DNA from: CAG-791 sp000431495
GTDB taxonomy: Bacteria > Bacillota > Clostridia > Lachnospirales > Lachnospiraceae
Strand: one strand, 5' to 3'
DNA: 64,000 bases
Assembly: GCA_052117605.1 (NCBI GenBank)
Contig: JBQKIT010000002.1
A model generated the notes under the pieces. The model saw nothing but the letters and a program-made list of their open reading frames with translations. It searched no databases and was not told the DNA's origin. This document shows positions 1-8,821 of the stretch, in pieces (position 1 is the first letter of the stretch; each line of letters opens with the position of its first letter). Both the position numbers and the translations under genes were made by a program.

Positions 1-1428
1 AGAAAAATCCGGAGCGCATCGGCAGCCGGAGGCATGACGGCAGGAGTCTTGGCAGTGCTGATTTTGGTCAATGTGATCTGTTCACTTGTTTGTGAAAGAG
101 TTCCTGCTCTGGATCTGACAGAGAACAAGATTTATGACCTTTCCGACGATTCCAGACAGATTCTGAATGCATTGGATGAGAACGTTCGGGTCATCATCTG
201 CTATGACGAGGATACACTGAGAGAAACCGAGTATGGACGCCAGATCGATGAGCTGCTGCGTCGGTATGAGAATGTCAGTGCGAAGGTGCAGGTCCGTTTT
301 GCGGATCTTCTGAAGGAACCGGAAATTGCGCAGGAGTACAGCGGATACGGAATTCAGCAGGGAAGCATTCTGATCACCTCGGAGCAAAGGACCAAGGCAA
401 TTACGCTGGATGACTGCATTGTCCGGGAGCAGGATGCGAGCGGATACGGGTACAACATTTCTTCGAATGCGGAGCAGGAGCTGACATCGGCGATTGCTTA
501 TGTTACCGAGGATGCCGTTGTGGAAGCAGGTATCCTGACCGGTCATTCGGAAGAGGGCTGTGAGGAATTTCGGAACTACCTGAATGAGAATAACTATTCC
601 GTGACAACGGTGAACATTGCGACGGAAAGCATCGATGACAGCATGCGGACCGTTTTTCTGCTGGCGCCGACAACGGACTATTCGGCAGAGGAGCTGGCAA
701 AGCTGGATCAGTTTCTCGACAACCAGGGGAATTTCGGAAAGACCTTGATCTATCTGGCAGCCCATGATCAGCCGGAGCTTCCGAATCTGGAGGCATTTCT
801 GGAGGAGTGGGGCATTCGGATCGGAAATGGTCTGATTGTGGAAAAGGATTCGAAGAACATTTATGACGGTCAGGGCTTTATGTTCGGCGCAGCCTTTACA
901 GAGGATGCAAAGGCCTGGCTTGTGAATGTGAAAAACCCTTCACTTCCCTTCGTCGGATATTATTGCAGGCCGGTTACCAGCCTTTGGGAGGAGAAGAACA
1001 ATCGGACGGCGAAGACGTTGATTGTATCTCCGGATACCACTGTTTTGTACGAGAGTAAGGACGGACAGACAACCATCGGTGCGGATGGGGCACAAAGCTA
1101 CGGCCTTGCTGCCATTGGAGAGAGAATCAAATACCAGGGAGCGGAGGAGCGGACCTCGCAGGTTGTGGTCTTCGGCTCCAACTCGATGTTTTCATCCAAT
1201 GCATCGGTAAGTGCGAATTTCAACAACAAGGATTTTGCAGTGGAGCTTGTAAACTCTCTTTCCGGTAAAGAAAACAGCATCAGCATCGCAGGCGTCAGCT
1301 TCCATGCACCCAGGCTGAACCTGACAAGTGCCACATATCGGAACGTCATGATTACTCTTGGAATTCTTCTTCCTGGTGCAATGGCGGCACTGGGCCTTCT
1401 GATGGCGTGGAAAAGGAAAAATCTCTGA
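1..1428 (+). CDS. GldG-like ABC transporter auxiliary protein (5' partial)
   Basis: The reading frame is open from the first base of the window. The ATG at 34 falls inside the first hydrophobic helix, so the true start lies upstream and the gene is 5'-truncated here. The translation has an N-terminal membrane helix, then the motif LTENKIYDLSDDS typical of the GldG/ABC_transp_aux family just outside the membrane, a large extracytoplasmic domain, and a second helix near the C-terminus followed by KRKN. Family knowledge: such proteins work with an ABC ATPase and permease (GldA/GldF type), whose genes would lie upstream. The next gene (DUF4340) starts 35 bases downstream, the usual partner order. 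Substrate unknown. Confidence 0.85.
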   Translation, partial: RKIRSASAAGGMTAGVLAVLILVNVICSLVCERVPALDLTENKIYDLSDDSRQILNALDENVRVIICYDEDTLRETEYGRQIDELLRRYENVSAKVQVRFADLLKEPEIAQEYSGYGIQQGSILITSEQRTKAITLDDCIVREQDASGYGYNISSNAEQELTSAIAYVTEDAVVEAGILTGHSEEGCEEFRNYLNENNYSVTTVNIATESIDDSMRTVFLLAPTTDYSAEELAKLDQFLDNQGNFGKTLIYLAAHDQPELPNLEAFLEEWGIRIGNGLIVEKDSKNIYDGQGFMFGAAFTEDAKAWLVNVKNPSLPFVGYYCRPVTSLWEEKNNRTAKTLIVSPDTTVLYESKDGQTTIGADGAQSYGLAAIGERIKYQGAEERTSQVVVFGSNSMFSSNASVSANFNNKDFAVELVNSLSGKENSISIAGVSFHAPRLNLTSATYRNVMITLGILLPGAMAALGLLMAWKRKNL

Positions 1429-1463
1429 GGGAAACTTTTCACGAGAGTATTGAGGATAACACT

Positions 1464-2846
1464 ATGAAAAAAACGAAAACAAAGCTGATCATTCTTGGGA
1501 CGGCCATTGCGGTGCTTGGCGTGACTGCGGGACTCCTTCTTCATACAAGACCGGATTCGGATGATTTGCAGAAAAGCGGAACGGGGCTTGTGTCGATTGG
1601 AGAGGCAGCCGACATTACCATCCGAATTTCCAATGCGGAAGGGGAATATTACATCCGGTCGGATAAGAATGGATGCAGTCTGGATGGATTGCCCGAAAAA
1701 GAGGCGGTGGATAGCGATCTTCTGGAGGCTGCTGTTCGCAACTTAAGCCAGATCTCCGGAGATCAGGTAGATCATGGGAATACAGAAAGGTATGGGCTGG
1801 AACAGCCGTCGGCAGAGGCGGAGCTGAATGCAGGTGATAAGAAGGTGACACTTCTTCTTGGATCCTATAATAAAAGCACCGGAACCTGGTATATGCAGAA
1901 AAAAGGTGATGAAACGATCTATTCCGTTCCCTCCGGGAAGGGCGACTGGTTGATGAATTCTCCCTTTTATTATCTGGACAAGACGCTGATTGCTTCCTAT
2001 GATCGTCAGTCGGAGAGTCTGACAGACCGGCTTCAGAAGATCACGATCGACCGTCCCGATCTGGAAGAGCCGATTGTAATCGAGGCGACGGATGAAACAC
2101 CTGCAGCCTATACCTCTGCGTATGAAATTGTCAGCCCGATTCGCGTAAAGACCTCCTATAGGGTCATGAACGAGAACATCGGCGCGCTTCTTGGTCTGAA
2201 GGCGGATGCCGTGGAAGGAGCCTATGCTCCGGCCGATGCGGAAAAATACGGAATGGACAAGCCGGCTATGGTTCTTACGGTAGTGCATGACGGCATGGAG
2301 GAAACCTTCACGGTTGGAGCAGAAAAGGAGGACGGCGTTCACTATCTGGTTTCGGATCAGAGGGATCTTCTGTACAGCATCTCGGATGTCAAGCTGTCAT
2401 TTCTGAACGTGACCGTCGATGATCTCTTCTTCGGTCTCGCACTGGTACCGGATATCAATTCGGTACAGGAGGTGCGGATTAGTCAGGCAGATGAGATCTA
2501 TGATTTCCGGATTCAGTCCGATGCTGAGAACGAGATTACCGGAATTACAATGGGCGCTCGGGAAATTGATGAAAAGCTCTTTCGCGAATTCTACTCGCTG
2601 CTCATTGCTGTGGATGTGCAGGAGCTGTCCAGTGAGGAGCCAGAAGGAAGCCCGGTCCTTCAGATTACGTACTGCTATAAGGACGGAAGCGAAGACAGGA
2701 TTGATGCCTACGCATCCGGATCCAGAGACATGCTGCTGGCTCTGAACGGGAAGGTTCAGTACAAGGGACGTATTGCCTTTCTGGACAAGCTGTCTGCGGA
2801 ATTGCAGCATCTTCTTGCGGGAGAAGCCATCGATACAGACTGGTGA
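1464..2846 (+). CDS. DUF4340 domain-containing protein
   Basis: This 460-residue protein starts at ATG 1464, behind a GAGG about 8 bases upstream, and begins MKKTKTKLIIL. An upstream in-frame ATG at 1407 overlaps the preceding gene and has no ribosome site. Residues about 5-25 form a signal anchor. The rest is soluble and carries the repeated DUF4340 pattern (ERYGLEQPSAE near 110 and EKYGMDKPAMV near 275). DUF4340 proteins usually sit directly behind GldG-like genes and are thought to be extracytoplasmic parts of that ABC system. Only the family call is secure; the function is inferred from the neighbour. Confidence 0.8.
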   Translation: MKKTKTKLIILGTAIAVLGVTAGLLLHTRPDSDDLQKSGTGLVSIGEAADITIRISNAEGEYYIRSDKNGCSLDGLPEKEAVDSDLLEAAVRNLSQISGDQVDHGNTERYGLEQPSAEAELNAGDKKVTLLLGSYNKSTGTWYMQKKGDETIYSVPSGKGDWLMNSPFYYLDKTLIASYDRQSESLTDRLQKITIDRPDLEEPIVIEATDETPAAYTSAYEIVSPIRVKTSYRVMNENIGALLGLKADAVEGAYAPADAEKYGMDKPAMVLTVVHDGMEETFTVGAEKEDGVHYLVSDQRDLLYSISDVKLSFLNVTVDDLFFGLALVPDINSVQEVRISQADEIYDFRIQSDAENEITGITMGAREIDEKLFREFYSLLIAVDVQELSSEEPEGSPVLQITYCYKDGSEDRIDAYASGSRDMLLALNGKVQYKGRIAFLDKLSAELQHLLAGEAIDTDW

Positions 2847-2950
2847 TGCGTGGCATATATGGCTGTTTATGATACACTGATAAGGAAGGAGAAGCTTCTA
2901 CAATTTATTTCCCTTACAGGACCTGTACAAAACACACGGAGGTGACCGCC

Positions 2951-4243
2951 ATGACGAACCAAACGATCCATCCTGACAGTAACCGGAAGGAGAATGCAGG
3001 CGAGCGCAGGATGCTCTGCCGGGGATTCCGGAGTGTGCTTCTTGCCGCAGGAGTGCTGCTCTTGCTTTCCGTCTGCGGGAGCTCCAGCTCGCCGATGGAG
3101 AACAGCAAGAGTGCGGAATATTCCTACTCGGCCGCGGAATCGGATTATGGAGTGTTCGGTGAGACTGGTGCTGCGGGGGGAGCGGGCTCTTACGATTATG
3201 CGAGTGATGTCTCGTATGAAGAAGCCTACCCGGAGGAAGCCGCTGAAGAAGGGATTACAGAAGAGGACGCGATTCTGGAGGATGGGAAGGACCATGAGGA
3301 TTCTCCGGAATCGAAGAGAAAGCTGATCACAACCGTCAACATCAGTGTCCAGACGAAGGAATTTGATGTGCTCCAGAAATCCATCGAGACTTCGGTGGAG
3401 GAGCTTGGCGGATACATCGAGAGCAGTGAAATCTATTACAACAGCTACAGCTATTACCGCTCCTCGGATCCTTCGAACTACACGCCGCATGATCGCAGCG
3501 CCTCCTATGTTCTCCGGATTCCGGAGAAGAGGCTGGATGAGTTTCTGACAAAGCTTCATGATGGTTCCAATGTTACGGAGGAAAGCAAGAGCGTGACGGA
3601 CATCACGCTTGACTACGTGGATACGGCGGCGCATAAGAAGGCTCTGCAGACCGAGGCAAGATCTCTGGAGAAAATGCTGGAGAAGGCGAAGGAGCTGGAC
3701 GATATTGTCAAGATTCAGAGCCGACTGACCGAGGTGCGCTATCAGATTAACAGCATTGAGTCCCAGCTGCGCACGTATGACAACAAGGTGGACTACAGCA
3801 CGGTTCGACTTGACGTCTCGGAAGTAACGATTTACCAGCAGGCACCGGATGCCACTGCCTGGGAGAAGATTTCGACAGGCTTCCGGAACTCGCTGCATTC
3901 AGTGGGCACAGGCTTTGCGGATTTCGGAATCTGGTTCATTATCCACATTCCTCAGCTGATCGTTGCAGCAGTCATCATCCTTCTGGCTGTGCTTGTGATC
4001 CGGAAGGCTCTGAAAAATCGCAGGACGAAGGTAAAGTCCAGGAAAACAGAAAAGCGGAAATACGAGTCAAAGTTCAGAAAGACAACGGATCCGAAGCCTG
4101 ATACAGAAACGGTAGAAAAGGCGGAAGAGGAAGAAACGAATCCGAAGGAAATAAAGTCGGAAGATGCAAGCACGGAGATCGAGCCGGAAACCGCACCGAA
4201 GCCTGAAGAAACGCCGAAGCCTGACGAAACATCGAAGGCGTAA
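2951..4243 (+). CDS. DUF4349 domain-containing lipoprotein
   Basis: The start is ATG 2951, 6 bases after GGAGGTG. An in-frame GTG at 2942 lies inside that Shine-Dalgarno sequence and is unlikely. The product is about 430 residues. A hydrophobic N-terminal stretch ends in LSVCGSS, a lipobox with Cys, so the protein is probably lipid-anchored. Next come a low-complexity acidic Ser/Tyr/Glu linker, a DUF4349 core with a coiled coil (SLEKMLEKAKELDDIVKIQS), one transmembrane helix near residues 335-355, and a charged cytoplasmic tail rich in Glu-Lys-Pro with KPEETPKPDET repeats. The role of DUF4349 is unknown; an envelope-sensing or scaffold role is only a guess. Confidence 0.8.
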   Translation: MTNQTIHPDSNRKENAGERRMLCRGFRSVLLAAGVLLLLSVCGSSSSPMENSKSAEYSYSAAESDYGVFGETGAAGGAGSYDYASDVSYEEAYPEEAAEEGITEEDAILEDGKDHEDSPESKRKLITTVNISVQTKEFDVLQKSIETSVEELGGYIESSEIYYNSYSYYRSSDPSNYTPHDRSASYVLRIPEKRLDEFLTKLHDGSNVTEESKSVTDITLDYVDTAAHKKALQTEARSLEKMLEKAKELDDIVKIQSRLTEVRYQINSIESQLRTYDNKVDYSTVRLDVSEVTIYQQAPDATAWEKISTGFRNSLHSVGTGFADFGIWFIIHIPQLIVAAVIILLAVLVIRKALKNRRTKVKSRKTEKRKYESKFRKTTDPKPDTETVEKAEEEETNPKEIKSEDASTEIEPETAPKPEETPKPDETSKA

Positions 4244-4260
4244 AATTGACAGGATATTTA

Positions 4261-4301
4261 AAGAGGGATGCTCTTTCGAAGGCGAAGAGCATCCCTCTTT
4301 G
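4261..4301 (+). terminator. Terminator after the DUF4349 gene
   Basis: The arms AAGAGGGATGCTCTT and AAGAGCATCCCTCTT flank a 9-base loop, with TTTG following. It sits 17 bases after the stop codon and also forms the first unit of the hairpin repeat array that follows. Confidence 0.8.
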
Positions 4302-4600
4302 TAAAAAAGTCTGTTCAGGGATGAGTTTCGGAGGTGGAAAGCATCCTCATTTGAAAGAAAGCTTGTTCAGGGATGACTTTCGGAGATGAAAAGTATCCTC
4401 ATTTGAGAGAAAGCTCGTTCAGGGATTACTTTCCAGCAATGGAAAGCATCCCTGCTCGGAAAAATCTCTGACCAGGGATGCTTTGGGAATAGAAAAGTCA
4501 TCCCCAGAGACCTGAAAACCGTTTTCAGGATGCTCTGGAGATCAAAAAAGCATCCGAAAACGGCAATTCCAGCGCACAGAGATGCATTGAGAGATGCATT
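4302..4600. repeat. Array of about 52-bp imperfect hairpin repeats
   Basis: At least four degenerate units follow one another. The GGGAT core falls at about 4318, 4370, 4422 and 4475, so the period is 52-53 bases. Each unit reads roughly TTCAGGGATGACTTTCGG then GATGAAAAGCATCC, so the two halves (GGGATG-CTTT and AAAGCATCC) can pair. Units 1 and 2 differ at only a few bases; later ones diverge. A shorter dyad (GCGCA with TGCGT around two ATGCAT) follows at 4571-4606. No gene is visible here. Confidence 0.75.
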
Positions 4601-4642
4601 GTGCGTAGACTTGCCAGGTTGTATTGCAACTGCATAGGCAGA

Positions 4643-5158
4643 TTATACTGCAGGTGCACAGCCTGATTCATCCCGGAACGTCAGGCGCATCTGATTCCAG
4701 GTGACGCCGCCGTGGATGGACTTTTCGGAAACGCCTTCGTTCCGGAAGCCGAATTTCGAGTAGTAGGGAACGAGTCTGTCCTTGCAGGTAAGCACCAGAC
4801 CCTTTCGCCCCTGGCTTCTGGCATCCTCAATCGCTCTTTGAATCAGCTGTCCGGCGCAGCCGCGATTGCGGAAGGCGGGAATCGTGTTTACGCCGAAGAT
4901 CATCTGCCAGGCACCATTTTCATCGTGCATCTGCGCCTTCTCATACATTTCATCGGTAAGGTCGGACTCGTCTGTGACCATTCCGTCTACAAAGGCGATC
5001 AGCCGTTCATCCTCAAACATCAGCCAGAAGTGGCTACCATAATGGCTCAGCCGATTCTGGAATTCTTCTTTTGTTGCCGCCTCGGCCGCAGGGAAGCACT
5101 CCGCCTCCACGGCGGTTACTGCGTCTAGGTCCTCTATTGTTGCGGTTCGAATTTTCAT
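4643..5158 (-). CDS. GNAT-family N-acetyltransferase
   Basis: A 171-residue protein starting MKIRTATIEDLDAV, with a GGAG ribosome site upstream of the minus-strand ATG. It has the single-domain GNAT fold: a beta1-alpha1 start (IRTATIEDLDAVTAVEAECF), and an acetyl-CoA pyrophosphate-binding region around NTIPAFRNRGCAGQLIQRA that matches the R-x-x-G-x-G/A pattern. The C-terminal YYSKFGFRNEGVSEK motif is typical of the superfamily. The substrate cannot be told. It stands alone and points into the repeat array. Confidence 0.85.
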   Translation of the reverse strand: MKIRTATIEDLDAVTAVEAECFPAAEAATKEEFQNRLSHYGSHFWLMFEDERLIAFVDGMVTDESDLTDEMYEKAQMHDENGAWQMIFGVNTIPAFRNRGCAGQLIQRAIEDARSQGRKGLVLTCKDRLVPYYSKFGFRNEGVSEKSIHGGVTWNQMRLTFRDESGCAPAV

Positions 5159-5216
5159 TCTGCATATTCTCCATTTTCTTTTATTTCTTGCATATGATCG
5201 CGTGACAGCGATTGCC

Positions 5217-5345
5217 TCATCTCTTTGCAGGGAATTTTATTATCGCAATTGCTTCATCCCTTTGCAGACGATCCGGAAGAATGATGGTCACATCGGTGTT
5301 TCCGCCGAGATACTTACTGTTCATATTAAGATTTGCCAATGCCAT
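5217..5345 (-). pseudogene. Remnant of an alpha/beta-hydrolase esterase (N-terminus only)
   Basis: On the minus strand, an ATG at 5345 with a strong GGGGGAGGG site upstream opens a 42-codon frame. Its start, MALANLNMNSKYLGGNTDV followed by TIILPD, resembles the first 25 residues of the tributyrin-esterase/esterase D-like family (S-formylglutathione hydrolase fold) common in Lachnospiraceae. After that the similarity stops and a stop codon follows. The 250-residue body with the GxSxG nucleophile elbow is absent. I read this as a deletion remnant that keeps its translation start. The family assignment is from memory of the N-terminal pattern. Confidence 0.5.
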
Positions 5346-5598
5346 GATAACCCTCCCCCGGTACAGAATTAATGGTAATGTAACCATATCACAGAATATT
5401 CCTGCTGCGCTTGTATTTTTCAGACATGGATTATTCAAAATGTGCAGGGGAAACGAAATGCAGAGCCTGCCAACCGGCGAGACTGGCAGAGGGATTGCAT
5501 GGTAAAATAAATCTTAAGCGTTTCCGAAAAAGCATCAATAAAAAACAGTACAACAAGATAGAATGGACCGAGTTTACGGTGGAATAGAGGTGCGAGCG

Positions 5599-6420
5599 AT
5601 GAATGTAATAGGGTTTCACAATCCGGAAGAGGAATTCGGATTTTTGAGTAATTGGTATCTTTCTGACTTTGTGACAGACGGAATTCGTTTTTCCTCCATG
5701 GAGCAGTTTATGATGTACCGGAAAGCAATGACGTTTGAGGATAGGGCAATTGCTTCCGAAATTCTGCAAACGGAGGACGTTGCCAGAATCAAGGAGCTGG
5801 GACGGCTGGTTTCCGGATATGAGGAGCAGGTTTGGAATGGTGTCCGCCAGATTTTGATTTACGAGGGACTTTTGCAGAAGTTTGCTCAGAATGAGGATCT
5901 GAAAAGGAAACTGCTGGATACCGGAGATTCGATCCTTGCAGAATGTGCCGTGAAGGACCAAATCTGGGGCATCGGTCTGTCTATGAAGGATCCGAACAGA
6001 CTCTGCCCTTCGAAATGGAAGGGGCAGAACCTGCTTGGATATTCCCTGATGATTACCAGAGGCAGGCTTCGGGAAAAACGTCAGGATTCGATTCGGAATC
6101 TTCAGGAGAAGGCAGAAGCGTTCCGGGATGCGAGAAACTGGAAGCAGTTCAATAATCCCAAGGATCTTGCCATTTCGATTTCTCTGGAGGCAGCTGAGCT
6201 TCTGGAGGTTTTCCAGTGGTCGGGAACAGATTTGGAGGTTTCCGGAAAGAGAGACAAGATCCGTGAGGAACTTGCGGATGTACTCTTATATTGCGGGTAT
6301 CTGGCCAGTGATCTGGATCTTGATATTTCGGAAATTGTAACGGAGAAGCTGGAACGAAACGATCGCAAGTATCCCATTGATAAGGCGTACGGAACTGCGA
6401 AGAAGTATACGGAGCTGTAA
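5599..6420 (+). CDS. NADAR-MazG fusion protein
   Basis: The start chosen is ATG 5599, preceded by AGAGGTG; an in-frame ATG at 5563 lacks a ribosome site. The 273-residue product has two domains. Residues about 1-155 match NADAR (YbiA/DUF1768): FGFLSNWY at 13-20, SMEQFMMYRKA at 33-43, IWGIGL at 122-127 and LLGYSLMITR at 145-154. Residues about 160-273 match all-alpha MazG/dCTPase-like pyrophosphohydrolases, with the metal-binding pattern E197xxE200 and E224xxD227. NADAR domains act on ADP-ribosyl or riboflavin-pathway N-glycosides, and some remove ADP-ribose from guanine in DNA; MazG cleaves NTPs to NMPs. The DUF2075 gene starts 20 bases downstream, so the two are likely co-transcribed. A nucleotide-directed defence or repair role is inferred. 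Confidence 0.85.
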   Translation: MNVIGFHNPEEEFGFLSNWYLSDFVTDGIRFSSMEQFMMYRKAMTFEDRAIASEILQTEDVARIKELGRLVSGYEEQVWNGVRQILIYEGLLQKFAQNEDLKRKLLDTGDSILAECAVKDQIWGIGLSMKDPNRLCPSKWKGQNLLGYSLMITRGRLREKRQDSIRNLQEKAEAFRDARNWKQFNNPKDLAISISLEAAELLEVFQWSGTDLEVSGKRDKIREELADVLLYCGYLASDLDLDISEIVTEKLERNDRKYPIDKAYGTAKKYTEL

Positions 6421-6440
6421 TTGCGGCGAGGCAGTGGAAA

Positions 6441-8372
6441 ATGATTGTCTATGATGGGTTGAAAAGTGACTTTCTGAGAAGTGTGCAGGAGGATACGCTG
6501 GCAGAGGAAATTGAGCAGTGCGTGCTTCAAAGGCTCGGGCGCCACACGGTTCAGAATGAATTCATGTCCTGGGTAAATTCCTACAACTACATGTATAAGG
6601 TGCTGAGCGACCCGGGAATACCGGAGAATGCAGGGGTGGCCATCGAATACAACATTCCGCAGACCGCGAAGCGGGTGGATTTTATGATATCCGGATACGA
6701 TGCCGAAAATCATCCGGATATGGTTATCGTGGAGCTGAAGCAGTGGAGCAGTCTGGAGAAGGTGGCTCAAAGTGAAACGCTTGTGGAAACATTTGTTGGC
6801 GGCAGCAACAGGAGAGTTGTTCATCCATCCTATCAGGCGTGGTCTTATGCACAGCTGATTTCCGACTATAATGCGTCTGTTCAGGATGCGGAGATTCAGC
6901 TGCATCCATGCGTCTGCATGCACAATTATCAGCGGAAAACAAAGGATCCAGTGGACTCGAAGCAGTATAGCACCTATACGGAGGAAGCCCCTGTTTTCAC
7001 AATGGGACAGGCCGGATTTTTGAGAGACTTCATACGGAAGTATATCCGGACAGGAGATCATAAAAGGATTCTGTATCAGATGGATCATGGCAGAATCCGT
7101 CCTTCGAAGCAGCTTCAGGATGCAATCGCCTCCATGATTCGCGGCAACCGCGAATTCATTATGATTGATGAGCAGCAGGTGGCTTATGAAGACATTCTGC
7201 GTCTTTCAAAGCAGTGTCAGAAGGATGGAAAGAAGCGGACTGTCATCTGTCAGGGAGGACCGGGAACAGGGAAAAGTGTGATTGCAGTTCGTCTTCTTGC
7301 GGAGCTGACGCAGGAGAATCAGCTGGTACAGTATACCTCGAAGAACAGTGCACCGAGGCAGGTTTATGCCGCTAAGCTGAAGGGTGAAAAGAAAAAAAGC
7401 AGTGTGACCAACATGTTCAAAGGCTCCGGAAGCTATGTGGATGTGCCGGATGGAATGATCGATACGATCCTTGCGGATGAAGCACACAGATTGAATGAGA
7501 AATCCGGATTGTTTCATAATCAGGGAGAGAATCAGATCAAGGAGATCATTGCGGCGGCGAAGTGCTCTGTTTTTTTCATAGACGAGAGTCAGCGGGTCAC
7601 GATGGATGATATCGGCTCTGTGGAAGAGATTCAGCAATGGGCAGCAGAAGAGCATTCGGAAGTGACGAAGATGGAGCTCGCATCTCAGTTTCGCTGTAAC
7701 GGCTCCAACGGATATCTTGCCTTTGTGGACGATCTGTTGGACATTCGCAGGACAGCAAACCAGGCGATAAATGATCTTGAATATGATTTCCGGGTATGTG
7801 ACACTCCGCAGGAAATGCAGAATCTGATTCTGGAGAAAAACCGCATGAACAACCGTTCAAGGATTCTGGCCGGATACTGCTGGGACTGGTCGAAGAAGCA
7901 TCGGAGTGACCCGGATTATCATGATATCCAGATCGGTGATTATGGCATCAGCTGGAATCTGGATGATGGCCAGGCATTTGCACTCAGTGAAGACTCTGTA
8001 AATGAAGCGGGCTGCATTCACACAACACAGGGACTGGAATTTGATTATGTCGGGGTGATCATCGGAGATGATCTTCGTTATGAAAATGGCCGTATTGTTA
8101 CGGATTTTCATAAGCGTGCGTCGACAGATCAGTCGATCAGGGGACTGAAGACTCTATATAAGGCTCACCCAGAGGAAGCGGATCGCCGCGCAGATGAAAT
8201 CATAAAGAACACTTATCGGACGCTGATGACAAGAGGAATGAAGGGATGCTATGTCTATTGCACAGACCCGGGCCTTCAAATGTATTTGCGTCGGAGATTG
8301 TCTGTGTATGCGGATGAGGTCGGGAAAATGACAAAGAATAGCTGCGCACATGGAAAGCAGACAAAACGCTGA
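6441..8372 (+). CDS. DUF2075 helicase with N-terminal nuclease-like domain
   Basis: A 643-residue protein with ATG at 6441 and a GGAAA-type weak ribosome site, 20 bases after the NADAR-MazG gene. The N-terminal region has a PD-(D/E)xK-like signature: KRVDFMISG with D80, then VIVELKQW with E98 and K100. The helicase core follows: Walker A GGPGTGKS at 272-279, DEAH at 346-349, FFIDESQ, a QFRCNGS motif, and a C-terminal HTTQGLEFDYVGVIIG motif (superfamily 1 motif V) and LMTRGMKGCYVY. This is the DUF2075 (Schlafen group 3-like) helicase family. It probably unwinds and possibly cleaves nucleic acid; the target is unknown. Adjacency to MazG-type genes supports a joint function. Confidence 0.85.
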   Translation: MIVYDGLKSDFLRSVQEDTLAEEIEQCVLQRLGRHTVQNEFMSWVNSYNYMYKVLSDPGIPENAGVAIEYNIPQTAKRVDFMISGYDAENHPDMVIVELKQWSSLEKVAQSETLVETFVGGSNRRVVHPSYQAWSYAQLISDYNASVQDAEIQLHPCVCMHNYQRKTKDPVDSKQYSTYTEEAPVFTMGQAGFLRDFIRKYIRTGDHKRILYQMDHGRIRPSKQLQDAIASMIRGNREFIMIDEQQVAYEDILRLSKQCQKDGKKRTVICQGGPGTGKSVIAVRLLAELTQENQLVQYTSKNSAPRQVYAAKLKGEKKKSSVTNMFKGSGSYVDVPDGMIDTILADEAHRLNEKSGLFHNQGENQIKEIIAAAKCSVFFIDESQRVTMDDIGSVEEIQQWAAEEHSEVTKMELASQFRCNGSNGYLAFVDDLLDIRRTANQAINDLEYDFRVCDTPQEMQNLILEKNRMNNRSRILAGYCWDWSKKHRSDPDYHDIQIGDYGISWNLDDGQAFALSEDSVNEAGCIHTTQGLEFDYVGVIIGDDLRYENGRIVTDFHKRASTDQSIRGLKTLYKAHPEEADRRADEIIKNTYRTLMTRGMKGCYVYCTDPGLQMYLRRRLSVYADEVGKMTKNSCAHGKQTKR

Positions 8373-8380
8373 AAAAATCC

Positions 8381-8409
8381 TTGCATTTCCCCGGGAGCAG
8401 CAGTATCAT
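8381..8409 (+). promoter_or_regulatory. Predicted sigma-A promoter of the trp operon
   Basis: TTGCAT at 8381-8386 and TATCAT at 8404-8409 are separated by exactly 17 bases. It lies just after the DUF2075 stop and just before the T-box leader. Confidence 0.65.
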
Positions 8410-8417
8410 AAGCACCA

Positions 8418-8781
8418 CAATTTGATAACACTTTAAACCGATGAAGCGGAAATAACGCATGCAAAGGAACTCCCAGAGAGCCGGGGATGATGGGAACCCG
8501 GCAGTAGCACCTGCCTGCAAATGGACCGCCGAGGGCGCGAGGAAAGCCGGAAGGCAAGTATTTCGCGACGTAAGACACGCGTGAGCTGTCATGGATATGT
8601 TGGTATCCAGTTAAGAGCACAGAATGAGACGAGATGTTTCATGGATTTTTGCAGGAAGCAATGCGACCATGAGACCGGAATATTTTCCTTCTGTGAATCA
8701 AGGTGGCACCGCGGCTGAGAGCAATGAATTCAGATCGTCCTTGATGGAACTCAAGATGAGTTCTGTCAAGGACGATTTTTT
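8418..8781 (+). promoter_or_regulatory. T-box leader, tryptophan specific
   Basis: The leader has the conserved T-box AAGGTGGCACCGCGG at 8700-8714. The distal part of Stem I is visible as CAGAGAGCCGGGG with ACCCGGC. On the 3' side of Stem I the sequence GCAAATGGACC presents a TGG (Trp) specifier at 8522-8524, followed by A. A terminator follows at 8734-8781. Uncharged tRNA-Trp would pair with the specifier and with the T-box bulge, favour the antiterminator and allow transcription of trpE onwards. No coding sequence is needed to explain 8373-8821. Confidence 0.93.
8734..8781 (+). terminator. T-box-controlled terminator before trpE
   Basis: The arms ATCGTCCTTGA (8734-8744) and TCAAGGACGAT (8766-8776) enclose an inner stem GAACTCA/TGAGTTC, followed by TTTTTT. 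This is the terminator half of the T-box switch. Confidence 0.9.
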
Positions 8782-8821
8782 CGTGTTTTTACGAAGTCGA
8801 GAGAAAGGAGCACCTGGAAAA

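Noticed and set aside
4302..4600. CRISPR array
   Set aside because: The units are contiguous and degenerate, with no unique spacers and no cas genes.
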